A stretch of 64,000 nt of DNA from Nocardia vinacea NBRC 16497 (lineage in GTDB: Bacteria; Actinomycetota; Actinomycetes; Mycobacteriales; Mycobacteriaceae), in contig NZ_BAGN01000202.1 in the NCBI RefSeq assembly GCF_000308835.1, positions 1 to 64,000 of the forward strand, written 5' to 3'. The notes beneath the pieces are model-generated. The model had not been told where the DNA came from, searched no databases, and saw nothing but the letters and a program-made list of their open reading frames with translations. Below are positions 24,790 through 33,616 of this stretch, piece by piece. Position numbers and translations under genes: made by a program. Every line of letters begins with the position of its first letter. Position 1 is the stretch's first letter.

Positions 24790-25494
24790 ATGACTGGGCC
24801 GGATGATTTCGAGTTCGAAGCCGTCTACCGAGGCACGGGTGGCCCGTTCGGGCCGGGCGTCAAACCGCCGTGGAGTATCGGGGAACCCCAGCCGGAACTC
24901 GCCGCGCTGATCGAGCAGGGCAAATTCCATGGTGATGTCCTCGATATCGGATGCGGGGAGGCGGCGATCTCGCTGTATCTGGCCGAGCGGGGTTACACCA
25001 CCGTGGGACTGGATCTGTCGCCGACCGCGATCGAGCTGGCCCGCGCCGAGGCAACCAGGCGCGGCCTGGCCAACGCCTCCTTCGAGGTCGCCGATGCCAC
25101 CTCCTTCACCGGCTACGACGGCCGCTTCGACACCATCGTCGACAGCACGCTGTTCCATTCGATCCCGGTCGAGTCGCGGGCGGGCTACCAGCAGTCGATC
25201 GTGCGCGCCGCGGCGCCGGGTGCATCGTATTTCGCGCTGGTATTCGACCGGGCCGCCCTGCCCGAAGCACCAGTACCGGGACCGGCGCCGGTCACCGCTG
25301 ACGAGCTTCGCGAGGCAGTGGAGAAGTACTGGGTGGTCGATGAGATCAGGCCGGCGCGAATACATGGCAACCTGCCTGTCGGCGACTTCGGGCCGACTGC
25401 CGACGGTCCGATGTTCCGGTTCGAGGGCATCCGCGACGAACCCGGTGGCCGCAAGTCGGTTCCCGCCTGGCTGCTGTGCGCCCGGCTGGGCTGA
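24790..25494 (+). CDS. Class I SAM-dependent methyltransferase
   Basis: A 234-residue methyltransferase with motif I VLDIGCGEAAIS near residue 50, the acidic loop GLDLSPTAIE near 75, motif II DTIVDSTLFHSIP near 120 and a post-motif YFALVFDRAA strand. The N-terminal leader PFGPGVKPPWSIGEPQP is typical of small-molecule methyltransferases in the thiopurine/halide-methyltransferase-like group, which detoxify thiols or halides, but this is a guess. ATG 24790 lies 160 bp from the divergent ligase gene. Confidence 0.88.
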   Translation: MTGPDDFEFEAVYRGTGGPFGPGVKPPWSIGEPQPELAALIEQGKFHGDVLDIGCGEAAISLYLAERGYTTVGLDLSPTAIELARAEATRRGLANASFEVADATSFTGYDGRFDTIVDSTLFHSIPVESRAGYQQSIVRAAAPGASYFALVFDRAALPEAPVPGPAPVTADELREAVEKYWVVDEIRPARIHGNLPVGDFGPTADGPMFRFEGIRDEPGGRKSVPAWLLCARLG

Positions 25495-25607
25495 TCCGGC
25501 ACGAAGCCAGTCCACGGGCTGCGGGCACCTTACTCGAACGGTACGAACATTTCGTCGCGCCAGCGGCCGCGCTCGTCGAGCAGATTCGGGCGTGCCAAGC
25601 TGGCGGG

Positions 25608-25904
25608 GTGAAGTCGGAGGCGGCGGAGATACTCGACATCCTCGATCAGGTGATGGCGATCGTGCAGGCCGGGCCGCAGGATATGAGCTGGCAATCTCGG
25701 TATGCGGATGCGGCGGAGCTCATGGGCGATCTCACCGACCATTCCGAGCTGATTCGGCGAGGTGATATGAGCCGATTGCCCGATCTGAGATTTCTCTTCC
25801 TCGCGACCGGCCCGCTGTGTGAGATCGCGGCCAGCAGTGGGTGGTTGGAGACTTACACGGTGCTGGGCAACCAATTCGATCGGTTGTATGAGCGGTCGCG
25901 GTAG
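25608..25904 (+). CDS. Hypothetical helical protein
   Basis: A 98-residue all-helical protein (SEAAEILDILDQVMAIVQAG, then WQSRYADAAELMGDLTDHSE and a C-terminal LCEIAASSGW..NQFDRLYERS). The frame is open upstream to 25476, overlapping the methyltransferase, but GTG 25608 gives a coherent protein. Size and composition are like small immunity or antitoxin-like proteins, though no toxin partner is adjacent. No family recognised. Confidence 0.55.
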   Translation: MKSEAAEILDILDQVMAIVQAGPQDMSWQSRYADAAELMGDLTDHSELIRRGDMSRLPDLRFLFLATGPLCEIAASSGWLETYTVLGNQFDRLYERSR

Positions 25905-25985
25905 CGCGATGCCGGCCTCGGTCCGGGTGAACCGGTCGGCCTGGCTATGGTTACCGGCGACGATCAGCCTACGGGGAGCGTGAAC

Positions 25986-27005
25986 GTGACCGAAACTGCG
26001 CGCCTACCGCCGATCGAGGTCATGATCCCGGTAGCAGCCAAGGATCTGCCCGGCCTCGACGCCTGTATCACCGGGCTGAGGGCACACTGCCGCAATCCGA
26101 TCCAATCGGTGAATATCGTTGGGTCCGCGCGCCTGCATGCACAGGTACGGACCGAACATATGGTGCAGTGGATCGATGAGGAAGCGGTCTCACCGACACC
26201 GGCCTCCATCGAGGCGGCCCTGCGCACAGCGGGCGGCGATCACCACAATTCGTCCTGGTATTTCCAGCAGCTGATCAAACTGAACTGCTTCCGCATCCTG
26301 GCGAGCACGGTCCAGCACGTCCTGGTGCTCGACGCGGACTACGCGCTCGTCGACGATGTCGTGTTCGTCGAAAACGATGGCAGATCTTATCTGGCACTCG
26401 GCTATCCGCTGCAATGGCGCCTCGACACCCGCCAGCACGCGATCCCCGACCGCCACTCCGCGATCACCGCAGCGACCCGACTGCTCGCCGAGTGGCGGCC
26501 GGTCGACCCCTACAGCGGGATGCAGCATCACATGGTGTTCGACAGACAAATCCTTGCGGACCTGATGCGGCGAGTCGAAGACCAGCACCGGCGACCGTTC
26601 TGGGAGGCATTCCTGGCGACGATCGAACACGCCAAATGGACCGGTGCTTCGGAGTATGTGCTCTACCGCCACTTCGCAGCGAAGTTCTTCCCGGAACAGA
26701 TCCGGTCACGACACCTCGACGCCATCGACATCATCCAGCCCGCCGAAAACGCTTTGTGGACATTGACCGACGCTGTCACCAGCCTCCGCCGGGCGGGAGT
26801 CAGGGCGATCGGATGCCACAGTTTCCTCAGCTACCGCAACCGAATCGCCACGATGGACTACATACCCGACCAGTTACGCAGCCAACTGCAAACAACACCC
26901 GGGGCACTGATGCTCGACCTCGACCAAGGTGCCCTCCACATCACCCCCGCAACGCCACCCCTGGGTCGCGCCGAGCGTCTGCGTCGAACCCCGGGTAGTG
27001 GGTGA
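25986..27005 (+). CDS. DUF6492-family glycosyltransferase-like protein
   Basis: A 339-residue protein with the outline of the DUF6492 family: PPIEVMIPVAAKDLPGL at the start, HHNSSWYFQQLIKLNCFR near residue 95, the metal-binding-like VLVLDADYAL near 115 (D-A-D), and HHMVFDRQIL near 190. DUF6492 proteins resemble GT-A glycosyltransferases acting on surface polysaccharides; donor and acceptor are unknown. There is no signal peptide or membrane helix. GTG 25986 is chosen for its 7-bp spacing from GGAG; GTG 25980 is an alternative. Confidence 0.75.
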   Translation: MTETARLPPIEVMIPVAAKDLPGLDACITGLRAHCRNPIQSVNIVGSARLHAQVRTEHMVQWIDEEAVSPTPASIEAALRTAGGDHHNSSWYFQQLIKLNCFRILASTVQHVLVLDADYALVDDVVFVENDGRSYLALGYPLQWRLDTRQHAIPDRHSAITAATRLLAEWRPVDPYSGMQHHMVFDRQILADLMRRVEDQHRRPFWEAFLATIEHAKWTGASEYVLYRHFAAKFFPEQIRSRHLDAIDIIQPAENALWTLTDAVTSLRRAGVRAIGCHSFLSYRNRIATMDYIPDQLRSQLQTTPGALMLDLDQGALHITPATPPLGRAERLRRTPGSG

Positions 27006-27513
27006 AGTGTCGTTCGCCGAGTGACGGCCGCCTCGCCTGGCGCCAGGATAGCGGCCCAAGGCCTGACCAACCGGGCAGCAGCGTAAATCCATGAGCAGCA
27101 GCGCTTCTCCCGCGCCGAGCGAATCGATGTACGGCTGTCGGTGATCTCGGCTACGACGCCGGTGAGACCTTCGGACGGCACTTTGTGGAGCGGATCACCA
27201 AGCCGCGTTCCGAGTGGTACCTCGCCGTACCCCTTGGTAGGTTTCGGCTTATTCGCGCAGCGTCGCGCATCACCTCCAGCCTTCGACTCGCAGAACCTTC
27301 CTTCGATCCAAGTTTGTGCGCCTCTTTCGTCATGGAAGCAGGTGGGAATCGTCATACCCACGCAGCCGATTTCGCGGCCATTCTCGACGGCGAAATCGGT
27401 GGCGGCACCGATGGAACTTTCACTCATCGCACCGCGACGACACCGCCCACCCCGCATGCTGCACGCCTGCTCGCAGGGGTGCATGTCCTGTCCCATCAAG
27501 CCTTGGAGAACCG
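27006..27513. other. 508-bp region without a confident gene
   Basis: Long open frames exist on both strands (for example minus 26858-27526), but they are rich in Arg, Ser and Pro, cross neighbouring genes and show no recognisable domain. A 10-bp palindrome CTGGCGCCAG lies near 27037. Base composition dips here relative to flanking genes, so this could be a decayed gene or a long leader for the HAD gene. Confidence 0.5.
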
Positions 27514-28158
27514 GTGGCAACCGCACTACCTCACCAGCCCGCGGAACTCGACGCGGTCATCTTCGACTACAACGGCGTCATCGGCCTGCAGCCCACCTTT
27601 CCTATGTGGAACAGGCTCGCCGAACTCGCCGGATGGCACGCAGACCAGCTCGGGCTTTTCCAAACCGCCTTCTGGAGCGCGCGCGAACCCTACGATTCCG
27701 GCGAATTCGATGACACGGATTTCTGGACCGCCGTGCTCGGCCATCGCCCGGACCCGGAACTGCTCACTCGGTTGCGCGCCGTCGACACCGCACTGTGGAC
27801 CCGGACCGACGACCGCGTCGTCGCACTCCTCCACCGTGCCCGGCGGGCAGATCTCCCGATGGTGCTGCTCTCCAACGCACCCCATCCGGTCAGCGATGCC
27901 CTCGACGCCTCCGACTGGCGCACGCTGATGACCGACGCCCTCTACTCGGCTCGGCTCGGCATGAACAAACCCCACCCCGATACCTACCGAAAAGCACTCG
28001 CCGCGACCGGAGTTCACGATCCCGGCCGCGTCCTGTTCGTCGACGACCGTGCCGACAACTGCCAAGCCGCCGCTAGCCTGGGTCTACGCGCTCTTCACTA
28101 CACCGGCTCACCCGCCGATATCGAGGATCACCTCCGCCTCGCTACCATCGCCGCGTAG
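27514..28158 (+). CDS. HAD-superfamily hydrolase
   Basis: A 214-residue HAD phosphatase-like protein: motif I FDYNGVIG with nucleophile Asp18 but Asn20 where most phosphatases carry the acid/base Asp, motif II LLSNAPHP near residue 115, motif III Lys in GMNKPHPDTYRKAL near 153, and motif IV VLFVDDRADNCQAA near 178. The cap is a small helical insert. Asn20 suggests altered chemistry or a low-activity enzyme. GTG 27514 follows GGAG. It ends upstream of the convergent tRNA-Ala gene. Confidence 0.82.
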   Translation: MATALPHQPAELDAVIFDYNGVIGLQPTFPMWNRLAELAGWHADQLGLFQTAFWSAREPYDSGEFDDTDFWTAVLGHRPDPELLTRLRAVDTALWTRTDDRVVALLHRARRADLPMVLLSNAPHPVSDALDASDWRTLMTDALYSARLGMNKPHPDTYRKALAATGVHDPGRVLFVDDRADNCQAAASLGLRALHYTGSPADIEDHLRLATIAA

Positions 28159-28267
28159 GTCCCCGCGAGTCGTCACAGGATTTCCGGGACCGCTGCCGAG
28201 CGCGGCGGGGAGGAGGCCCTCTGGGTGGGCGTGAGGGTCGCACCCACCCAAAACACGCAAAACCAAA

Positions 28268-28298
28268 GAGGCGAGTGCTCTACACGAGCACTCGCCTC
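28268..28298 (-). terminator. Intrinsic terminator of tRNA-Ala
   Basis: A perfect 13-bp stem (GAGGCGAGTGCTC and complement) with a 5-base loop lies 8 bp past the tRNA 3' end. On the minus strand it is followed by a T-rich run (TTTGGTTTTGCGTGTTTT). Confidence 0.85.
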
Positions 28299-28305
28299 CT
28301 ATTGG

Positions 28306-28378
28306 TGGAGCTAAGGGGAATCGAACCCCTGACCTTCTCGATGCGAACGAGACGCGCTACCAACTGCGCTATAGCCCC
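28306..28378 (-). tRNA. tRNA-Ala (anticodon CGC)
   Basis: The 73-nt minus-strand sequence folds as a full cloverleaf: acceptor GGGGCTA pairs with TAGCTCC (one G-U), D-arm GCGC..GCGC with AGTTGGTA loop, anticodon stem TCTCG/CGAGA around loop TTCGCAT (anticodon CGC, reading GCG alanine codons), and T-arm AGGGG/CCCCT with TTCGATT. The discriminator base is A; CCA is not encoded. A terminator follows. Confidence 0.95.
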
Positions 28379-28463
28379 GTGCGGCTCCGGGGAACCGCGC
28401 TGTGACACTGTATCAGGCGGGGTGGGCAGACTCCGAATCGTGTCGGTGACCTGGGCGGATGGG

Positions 28464-29537
28464 TCAGGCGCCTGCGGCGCGGCGCATGTCGCCGGTGCCG
28501 CGGCGGAGGGCGCGGGCGGTGGCGGGGTCGAAGGTTTCCAGGTGGTCGAACATCGGGTCTTCGTCGTCCACCTCGATGAGGGCAGAGCGGCGGCGCAGGG
28601 CGCGGGCGGTATCACGGTCCATGACGCGCTGTTGGGCGCGCTGCTCGGCCTCGCGTTCGGCCTCGATGTGCTCGCCGCGACTGCGGGCCAGGCGGGCGAG
28701 GCGACGGCGGCGGATTTCCTCCTCCATGCGGACCTGCTTGCGTAGGTACGCCAGGTAGGTCACCAGGACGAGCGCGGAGCCGCCGCAGCCCCACCAGAAC
28801 ATGGGACTCAGCGCCACCGAGAGTCCACCGAACGCGAGGGCGGCCAGGACCAGGCCGAGCACCGCGCGCTGACGGAAGGTGTAGCGGGCCGCGCGCGCGA
28901 TGGCGTCGGCCTCCGGGTCGAAGCCGCCGCGACCGCGCCGGGTCGGCACGAAATCCGAGTCGTCGGAGTCGGATTCGTCGAATCGGGCGGGCGCCGCCGT
29001 CCGGGCCGGCGGGATTCGGGCACCGGTCGATTCGGTGTGCTCTAAAGCCACCCGGTCATCATCGGCGGTCGCCCGTTGCTTCGCAGCCGTTCGGGCCGTT
29101 GCGATTTCGGCATCATCGGAATCGGCGTCGTCAGGTTCTTCGGCTTCGTTGTCGAATTCACTATCCGCACCGTCGAATTCGTCATCCGTGTCGTCGATTT
29201 CGGCATCGGATACCGCCGACTCGGCTTCGGGCGGGTTGTCCGCGGGATTGTCGTCCTCGGTGACCTGCTCGTCGGCCGGTGGGGTCATCCGGTCCTCCGC
29301 ATCATCGCTGTGGGAAAGCTTTCTCTGCACTCGGGTCGGTCGGTAATCCGGATCGCTGTCGTGTCCGGCTGCCGGGCCACTCTTGGTGCGCCGCTTGGAA
29401 CCTCCGCGGTGCAATACGCGGGTCGCCAACGCCGCGTCGGTCGTCTGCCTGATCCTGGGGTGCCGGTCGGCGAGGATCGGGAACAGCACAAAGACCCAGA
29501 GCACGACCAGGCCGATCCATAGGATCGAATTCGGCAT
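28464..29537 (-). CDS. sepX: SepX/GlpR-like divisome membrane protein (Rv0996-like)
   Basis: A 357-residue protein with one N-terminal transmembrane helix (PNSILWIGLVVLWVFVLFPI), the signature ADRHPRIRQTTDAALATRVLHRGG directly after it, a long acidic linker (about 90-200, rich in Asp and Glu), two further hydrophobic segments (VLGLVLAALAFGGLSVAL and WWGCGGSALVLVTYLAYL, about 240-285) and a basic C-terminal coiled coil. This matches SepX, a Streptomyces cell-division protein, and Rv0996. Its position next to rimJ-moeA-galU matches mycobacterial gene order. ATG 29537 fits homologues. Confidence 0.82.
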   Translation of the reverse strand: MPNSILWIGLVVLWVFVLFPILADRHPRIRQTTDAALATRVLHRGGSKRRTKSGPAAGHDSDPDYRPTRVQRKLSHSDDAEDRMTPPADEQVTEDDNPADNPPEAESAVSDAEIDDTDDEFDGADSEFDNEAEEPDDADSDDAEIATARTAAKQRATADDDRVALEHTESTGARIPPARTAAPARFDESDSDDSDFVPTRRGRGGFDPEADAIARAARYTFRQRAVLGLVLAALAFGGLSVALSPMFWWGCGGSALVLVTYLAYLRKQVRMEEEIRRRRLARLARSRGEHIEAEREAEQRAQQRVMDRDTARALRRRSALIEVDDEDPMFDHLETFDPATARALRRGTGDMRRAAGA

Positions 29538-29866
29538 CTCGCCTCTGCACCTCCGTCCCCGCCGCATCGTCCGCTCGGCCTTTCGACCGGGTCGCACCGC
29601 GCCCCGTCGCGGTGCGTTCGCTCGCCGCAAAACGCCTCGGACGGACGGAACGTCCGGCCGCCGTGAGGCGTATTCGGCACTGCCTCACAGGCTGATTGCC
29701 GGTGGCGCGGGACGCACCTCCGACGTCCGTAGGTTAATTCCGTGGCGCACCAAGTTCGGTCAGGCGCGCCGTGCACATACGCCACACCCGTCACAGTTCC
29801 ACCATTTTCGCCGCGCGCCGAACCCGACCGGGCGCGTCGGAAACAGCACGGCCGTACAGATATTTT
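29538..29866. other. Intergenic gap between rimJ and sepX
   Basis: 329 bp with no supportable gene. The open frames that cross it are arginine-rich shadows. It should carry the sepX promoter on the minus strand; I could not place confident -35 and -10 boxes. Confidence 0.5.
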
Positions 29867-30517
29867 TCAGGGCAGCGTGGCCCGACCGTCGCGCACCAGT
29901 CGATCGATGACGGTCCCCGCCACCTCCTCGACGGTGATGCCGACCAGCAGGTGATCGCGCCAGGCCCCGTCCACGTCGAGGTACCGCTTCAGCAGCCCCT
30001 CCTCGCGGAACCCCACATTGCGCAGAACCGCCTGACTGGCCAGGTTTTCCGGCCGCACGGTCGCCTCGACCCGATGCAACCCGACCGGCCCGAAGCAATG
30101 GTCCAGCCCGAGCGCCAACGCGGCCGTAGCCACGCCCTGTCCGCCCAAATCCTTCGCCACCCAATAGCCGATCCACGCCGAACGCAGTGCGCCACGCACG
30201 ATATTGCCGATGGTCAGCTGCCCGCTGAACGAGCCGTCGACCTCGATCACGAGCGGAATCATCGCACCGCGCCTGGCCTCGGCCTTCAGACTCGACCACA
30301 GCGACGGCCAGTTCGACACGTGGTTGCGCGCCTCCCACGCACCGCGCCCGGTCGGCTCCCACGGCTCCAGATGTGCCCTGTCGCGCAACCGGATTCGGCT
30401 CCATGCCGTCGCATCGCGCAACCGCACCGGACGCAATGTCACCTCCCCGGCCGCGACGCGCACCGGTCCCAGATGCGCGGGCCAACCTGGATGCTGCGTG
30501 ACCCGGAACACATTCAT
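29867..30517 (-). CDS. rimJ: RimJ-type ribosomal-protein N-acetyltransferase (Rv0995-like)
   Basis: A GNAT protein of 216 residues: HLGPVRVAAGEVTLRPVRLR near the N-terminus, LEPWEPTGR, IGYWVAKDLGGQGVATAALAL near residue 115 (acetyl-CoA-binding Q-G-x-A), and VRPENLASQAVLRNVGFREEG, the pattern of RimJ/RimL enzymes that acetylate protein N-termini. Its place after moeA and galU matches Rv0993 to Rv0995. ATG 30517 lies 12 bp after the moeA stop codon; a GTG at 30526 is an alternative start. Confidence 0.88.
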   Translation of the reverse strand: MNVFRVTQHPGWPAHLGPVRVAAGEVTLRPVRLRDATAWSRIRLRDRAHLEPWEPTGRGAWEARNHVSNWPSLWSSLKAEARRGAMIPLVIEVDGSFSGQLTIGNIVRGALRSAWIGYWVAKDLGGQGVATAALALGLDHCFGPVGLHRVEATVRPENLASQAVLRNVGFREEGLLKRYLDVDGAWRDHLLVGITVEEVAGTVIDRLVRDGRATLP

Positions 30518-30529
30518 CGTCTCCACGTC

Positions 30530-31789
30530 TCAGCCACGCTGTGCGAGAAATGCGACCCGGACCTCGTCACCGGTCCTGATCTCGGTGTCGTCCGGGTCGA
30601 TCACGATCAGACTGTTCGCCTCGGCCAGCGTGGCGAGCAGATGCGACGAACTACCCGCGCCGCCGCCCAGCGGCTGCACCAGGTAGTCGCCGGTGGCCTC
30701 ATCACGCATGAGTTGCGCGCGCAGGTAACCCTTGCGTCCGGCCATCGAGGTGATAGGGGTGATCGTTCTGGCACGGATGATCCGGCGCATGGGATGTCTG
30801 CGCCCCAACGCGATTCGGATCAACGGTCGCACCATGACCTCGAAAACCACCAGAGCGCCAACGGGATTCGACGGTAGGAGAAAAGTCGGCACCTCATCGC
30901 GCCCGAGTCGACCGAAACCCTGTACGGAGCCAGGATGCATGGCGACCCTGGCGATTTCGAGTTCACCGAGACCTTCGAGTGCCTCGCGCACCTGCTCGGA
31001 GGCCCACCCGCCGATGGCGCCCGCGATCACCACGACCTCGGAGCGAACCAGCTGCCCCTCCACCACATCGCGCAGCCGCCGCGGATCCGAACTCACGATG
31101 CCGACCCGGTTCACATCCGCGCCCGCGTCGCGCGCGGCGGCGGCCAGCGCATAGGAATTCACGTCGTAGACCTGTCCCGGTCCCGGCGTGCGATCGATAT
31201 CGATCAACTCGCCGCCCACCGAGATCACCGACAGCCGCGGGCGCGGATGCACCAGCACCTTGTCCTGACCGACCGCGGCGAGCAGACCGACCTGCGGCGC
31301 ACCGATGATGGTGCCCGCACGCACCGCGACGTCGCCGGGCTGCACATCGTCACCGATGCGCCTGACATAGTCACCGGATCGCACCGGCTCGTACACCTTG
31401 ATCCTGGCCCGGCCGCCATCGGTGAAATCCAAGGGCAGCACGGCATCGGCCAGCGTCGGCAGCGGCGCACCGGTATCGACCCGCACGGTCTGGCGCGGCT
31501 GTAATCGGATCGGCTGCTTGGAACCGGCGACCACCTCGCCGACCACCGGCAGCGTCAAATCGACGAGTTCGCCGTTCTCATTGCGGATATCGGTGCCCGC
31601 GGCGGACACATCGACGCTGCGCACCGCGTAACCGTCGATCGCGGCCTGATCGAAGCCGGGCAGCGGCCGCTCGGTGACCACATCCTCGGCACACAGCAGG
31701 CCTTGCGCCTCGGAGATCGCGACCCGGACCGGCCGGGGCGCGACCGCCGCGGCCGTCACCTTGATCTGCTGATCCTCAACCGAGCGCAT
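30530..31789 (-). CDS. moeA: Molybdopterin molybdenumtransferase MoeA
   Basis: MoeA inserts molybdate into adenylylated molybdopterin. The 419-residue product matches MoeA1 (Rv0994) closely: MRSVEDQQIKVTAAAVAPRP at the start, GFDQAAIDGYAVR near residue 48, TGAPLPTLADAV, DVQPGDVAVRAGTIIGA near 158, GQVYDVNSYALAAAARDAGA near 220, HPGSVQGFGRLG and FLLPSNPVGALV. The canonical GGVSMGEYD motif reads AGAIGGWASEQV here, a divergence shared by Rv0994. It sits between galU (127-bp gap) and rimJ (12-bp gap) on one strand. Confidence 0.9.
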   Translation of the reverse strand: MRSVEDQQIKVTAAAVAPRPVRVAISEAQGLLCAEDVVTERPLPGFDQAAIDGYAVRSVDVSAAGTDIRNENGELVDLTLPVVGEVVAGSKQPIRLQPRQTVRVDTGAPLPTLADAVLPLDFTDGGRARIKVYEPVRSGDYVRRIGDDVQPGDVAVRAGTIIGAPQVGLLAAVGQDKVLVHPRPRLSVISVGGELIDIDRTPGPGQVYDVNSYALAAAARDAGADVNRVGIVSSDPRRLRDVVEGQLVRSEVVVIAGAIGGWASEQVREALEGLGELEIARVAMHPGSVQGFGRLGRDEVPTFLLPSNPVGALVVFEVMVRPLIRIALGRRHPMRRIIRARTITPITSMAGRKGYLRAQLMRDEATGDYLVQPLGGGAGSSSHLLATLAEANSLIVIDPDDTEIRTGDEVRVAFLAQRG

Positions 31790-31916
31790 CCAGCCCTTCC
31801 TGATCCCTGTCGCACCGACCCGATTCCGCGACCGCGCAACCGAACCCGCGCGACGAAGATGAACCATCATTCGTACCCGACGGTCCACTATCGGCGAAAC
31901 CCGACGCCCGCGCCTA

Positions 31917-32873
31917 TCAGTCGTAGGTCGTCAGCTGTGGGTCCCAGTCCGCACTGAGCCGATGCTGCAGCCACTCCCGCAGGGCGGGGCCGTATTCGTC
32001 TCGTTCCAAAGCGAAATCGACCGCAGCACGAAGATAACCGCCCGGGTTGCCCAAATCGTGGCGCGACCCACGGTGGACCACCACATGGACCGGATGGCCC
32101 TCCTCGATGAGCAGTGCGATCGCGTCGGTGAGTTGTAGCTCGCCGCCGGTGCCCGGTTCGATCCGGCGCAGCGCGTCGAAGATGGCGCGGTCCAACAGGT
32201 ATCGGCCCGCGGCCGCATAGGTCGACGGCGCGTCCGCGAGCGCGGGCTTCTCCACCATCCCGTTGACCCGCAGCACATTCGGGTTCACCGCATCGGGCAC
32301 CGGCGCGACGTCGAAGACACCGTAGGCGCTGACCTGTTCCTTGGGAACGTCGATGGCGCACAACACAGTTCCGCCGCGCTTGCGCCGGACCCGGCTCATC
32401 ACATCGAGCACGCCACACGGCAGCACCAGGTCGTCGGGCAGCAGTACGGCGATGGCGTCCTCGTCGTCATCGAGGGCGCTCTCGGCCTGAGCGACGGCGT
32501 GGCCGAGGCCGAGCGGCTCGTCCTGGACCACCGAGGTGACATCCAGCAGCGCGGGCGCCTTGCGCACCTTCTCCAACAGGTGGAACTTGCCGCGCTCGGC
32601 GAGCGTGCCTTCCAGCACCAAGTCCTCTACGAAGTGTGCGACCACACCGTCTTTACCCGGCGAGGTCACGATGACCAGCCGCTCCGCACCGGAATCGGCG
32701 GCTTCCGTCGCGACCAGTTCGATGCCAGGAGTGTCCACCACCGGCAGCAACTCTTTGGGCACGGTCTTGGTCGCGGGCAGGAACCGCGTCCCGAGTCCGG
32801 CCGCGGGCACGACGGCCGTGCGGAAACACGACACGACCGCGCCATTCGCGGATTGTCCGGCCTTTGCTGTCAT
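31917..32873 (-). CDS. galU: UTP-glucose-1-phosphate uridylyltransferase
   Basis: GalU makes UDP-glucose from UTP and glucose-1-phosphate, feeding trehalose, glycogen, glycolipid and arabinogalactan precursors. Motifs in the 318-residue product: nucleotide loop AAGLGTRFLPATKTVPKE near residue 25, EPLGLGHAVAQAE near 120, LLPDDLV near 145, MVEKPALADAPS near 208 and GTGGELQLTDAI near 240. The start ATG 32873 is 80 bp from the divergent fthC start. galU-moeA-rimJ order is as in mycobacteria. Confidence 0.95.
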   Translation of the reverse strand: MTAKAGQSANGAVVSCFRTAVVPAAGLGTRFLPATKTVPKELLPVVDTPGIELVATEAADSGAERLVIVTSPGKDGVVAHFVEDLVLEGTLAERGKFHLLEKVRKAPALLDVTSVVQDEPLGLGHAVAQAESALDDDEDAIAVLLPDDLVLPCGVLDVMSRVRRKRGGTVLCAIDVPKEQVSAYGVFDVAPVPDAVNPNVLRVNGMVEKPALADAPSTYAAAGRYLLDRAIFDALRRIEPGTGGELQLTDAIALLIEEGHPVHVVVHRGSRHDLGNPGGYLRAAVDFALERDEYGPALREWLQHRLSADWDPQLTTYD

Positions 32874-32953
32874 ACGCCTACCCTATCCATCCGTCACCGG
32901 CCCGAAGCGGCCATCACGCCGACTCGGGTCCCGGTGAGCTTAAGGTGATCACC

Positions 32954-33547
32954 GTGGAGATGCCCGGCAAGCGCGACAAACATGCCTGGCGGGCGGAAAT
33001 AGGTGCTCGACGGGCCGCGATGACCAGCGCCGACCAGGAAGACGAGGCGCGTGAGCTAGCCCACAGTGTCGCCGAACTGGACGTCCCCGAATGGGTGTGC
33101 GCGTATGTGCCGGTGCGCGGTGAACCCGGATCGACGGCGATGCTGACGGCTCTGCGAGCGGCAGGCGCCCGGGTGCTGCTGCCGGTCACCGGACCGCCGG
33201 GACCGTTGCAATGGGCCGAGTTCACCGGCGTCGATGACCTGCGGCGCGCCAGATTCGGACTGCTGGAACCCGTTGGCGAGGTGCTCGCCGATGCGATCGC
33301 ATTGGCGGAGCTGATCCTGGTCCCCGCGCTGGCAGTGGATCGCCGCGGTGTTCGGCTCGGCCGCGGCGCCGGGTACTACGACCGGACGCTGCCCGCGGCC
33401 CGGCCGACGGCGCGGCTGATCGCGGTGGTCCGCGATGACGAACTGCTCGACCGGCTCCCCGAGGAACCGCACGATCTGCGCATGGGCTGGGCCCTCACAC
33501 CGCACGGCGGACTGCATCGATTGGGTGGCGCTGAGGATGCGGAATGA
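32954..33547 (+). CDS. fthC: 5-formyltetrahydrofolate cyclo-ligase
   Basis: This enzyme converts 5-formyl-THF to 5,10-methenyl-THF with ATP. The 197-residue protein has the N-terminal KHAWRAEIGARRAAM helix, AYVPVRGEPG near residue 55, and the diagnostic VRLGRGAGYYDRTL near 135, with DLRMGWALTPHG at the end. GTG 32954, 8 bp after AAGG, is chosen; GTG 32945 and ATG 32960 are alternatives. It is divergent from galU and followed by the ruc-like gene, as in Rv0992c/Rv0991c. Confidence 0.92.
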   Translation: MEMPGKRDKHAWRAEIGARRAAMTSADQEDEARELAHSVAELDVPEWVCAYVPVRGEPGSTAMLTALRAAGARVLLPVTGPPGPLQWAEFTGVDDLRRARFGLLEPVGEVLADAIALAELILVPALAVDRRGVRLGRGAGYYDRTLPAARPTARLIAVVRDDELLDRLPEEPHDLRMGWALTPHGGLHRLGGAEDAE

Positions 33548-33616
33548 AATGCCGATTAGCGGTGTTGGCACTGTCGGCTGTAGAGTGCCAGATTGACGAA
33601 CCATGCGGAGGATCCA

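Noticed and set aside
26858..27526. 222-codon minus-strand frame across the DUF6492 and HAD gap
   Set aside because: Arg/Ser/Pro-rich, overlaps the 3' end of a well-supported gene, has no domain and no ribosome-binding site.
28222..28250. TGGGTGGG/CCCACCCA hairpin after the HAD gene
   Set aside because: Eight base pairs with an 11-base-plus loop and no U-run; the better-supported signal nearby is the tRNA terminator.
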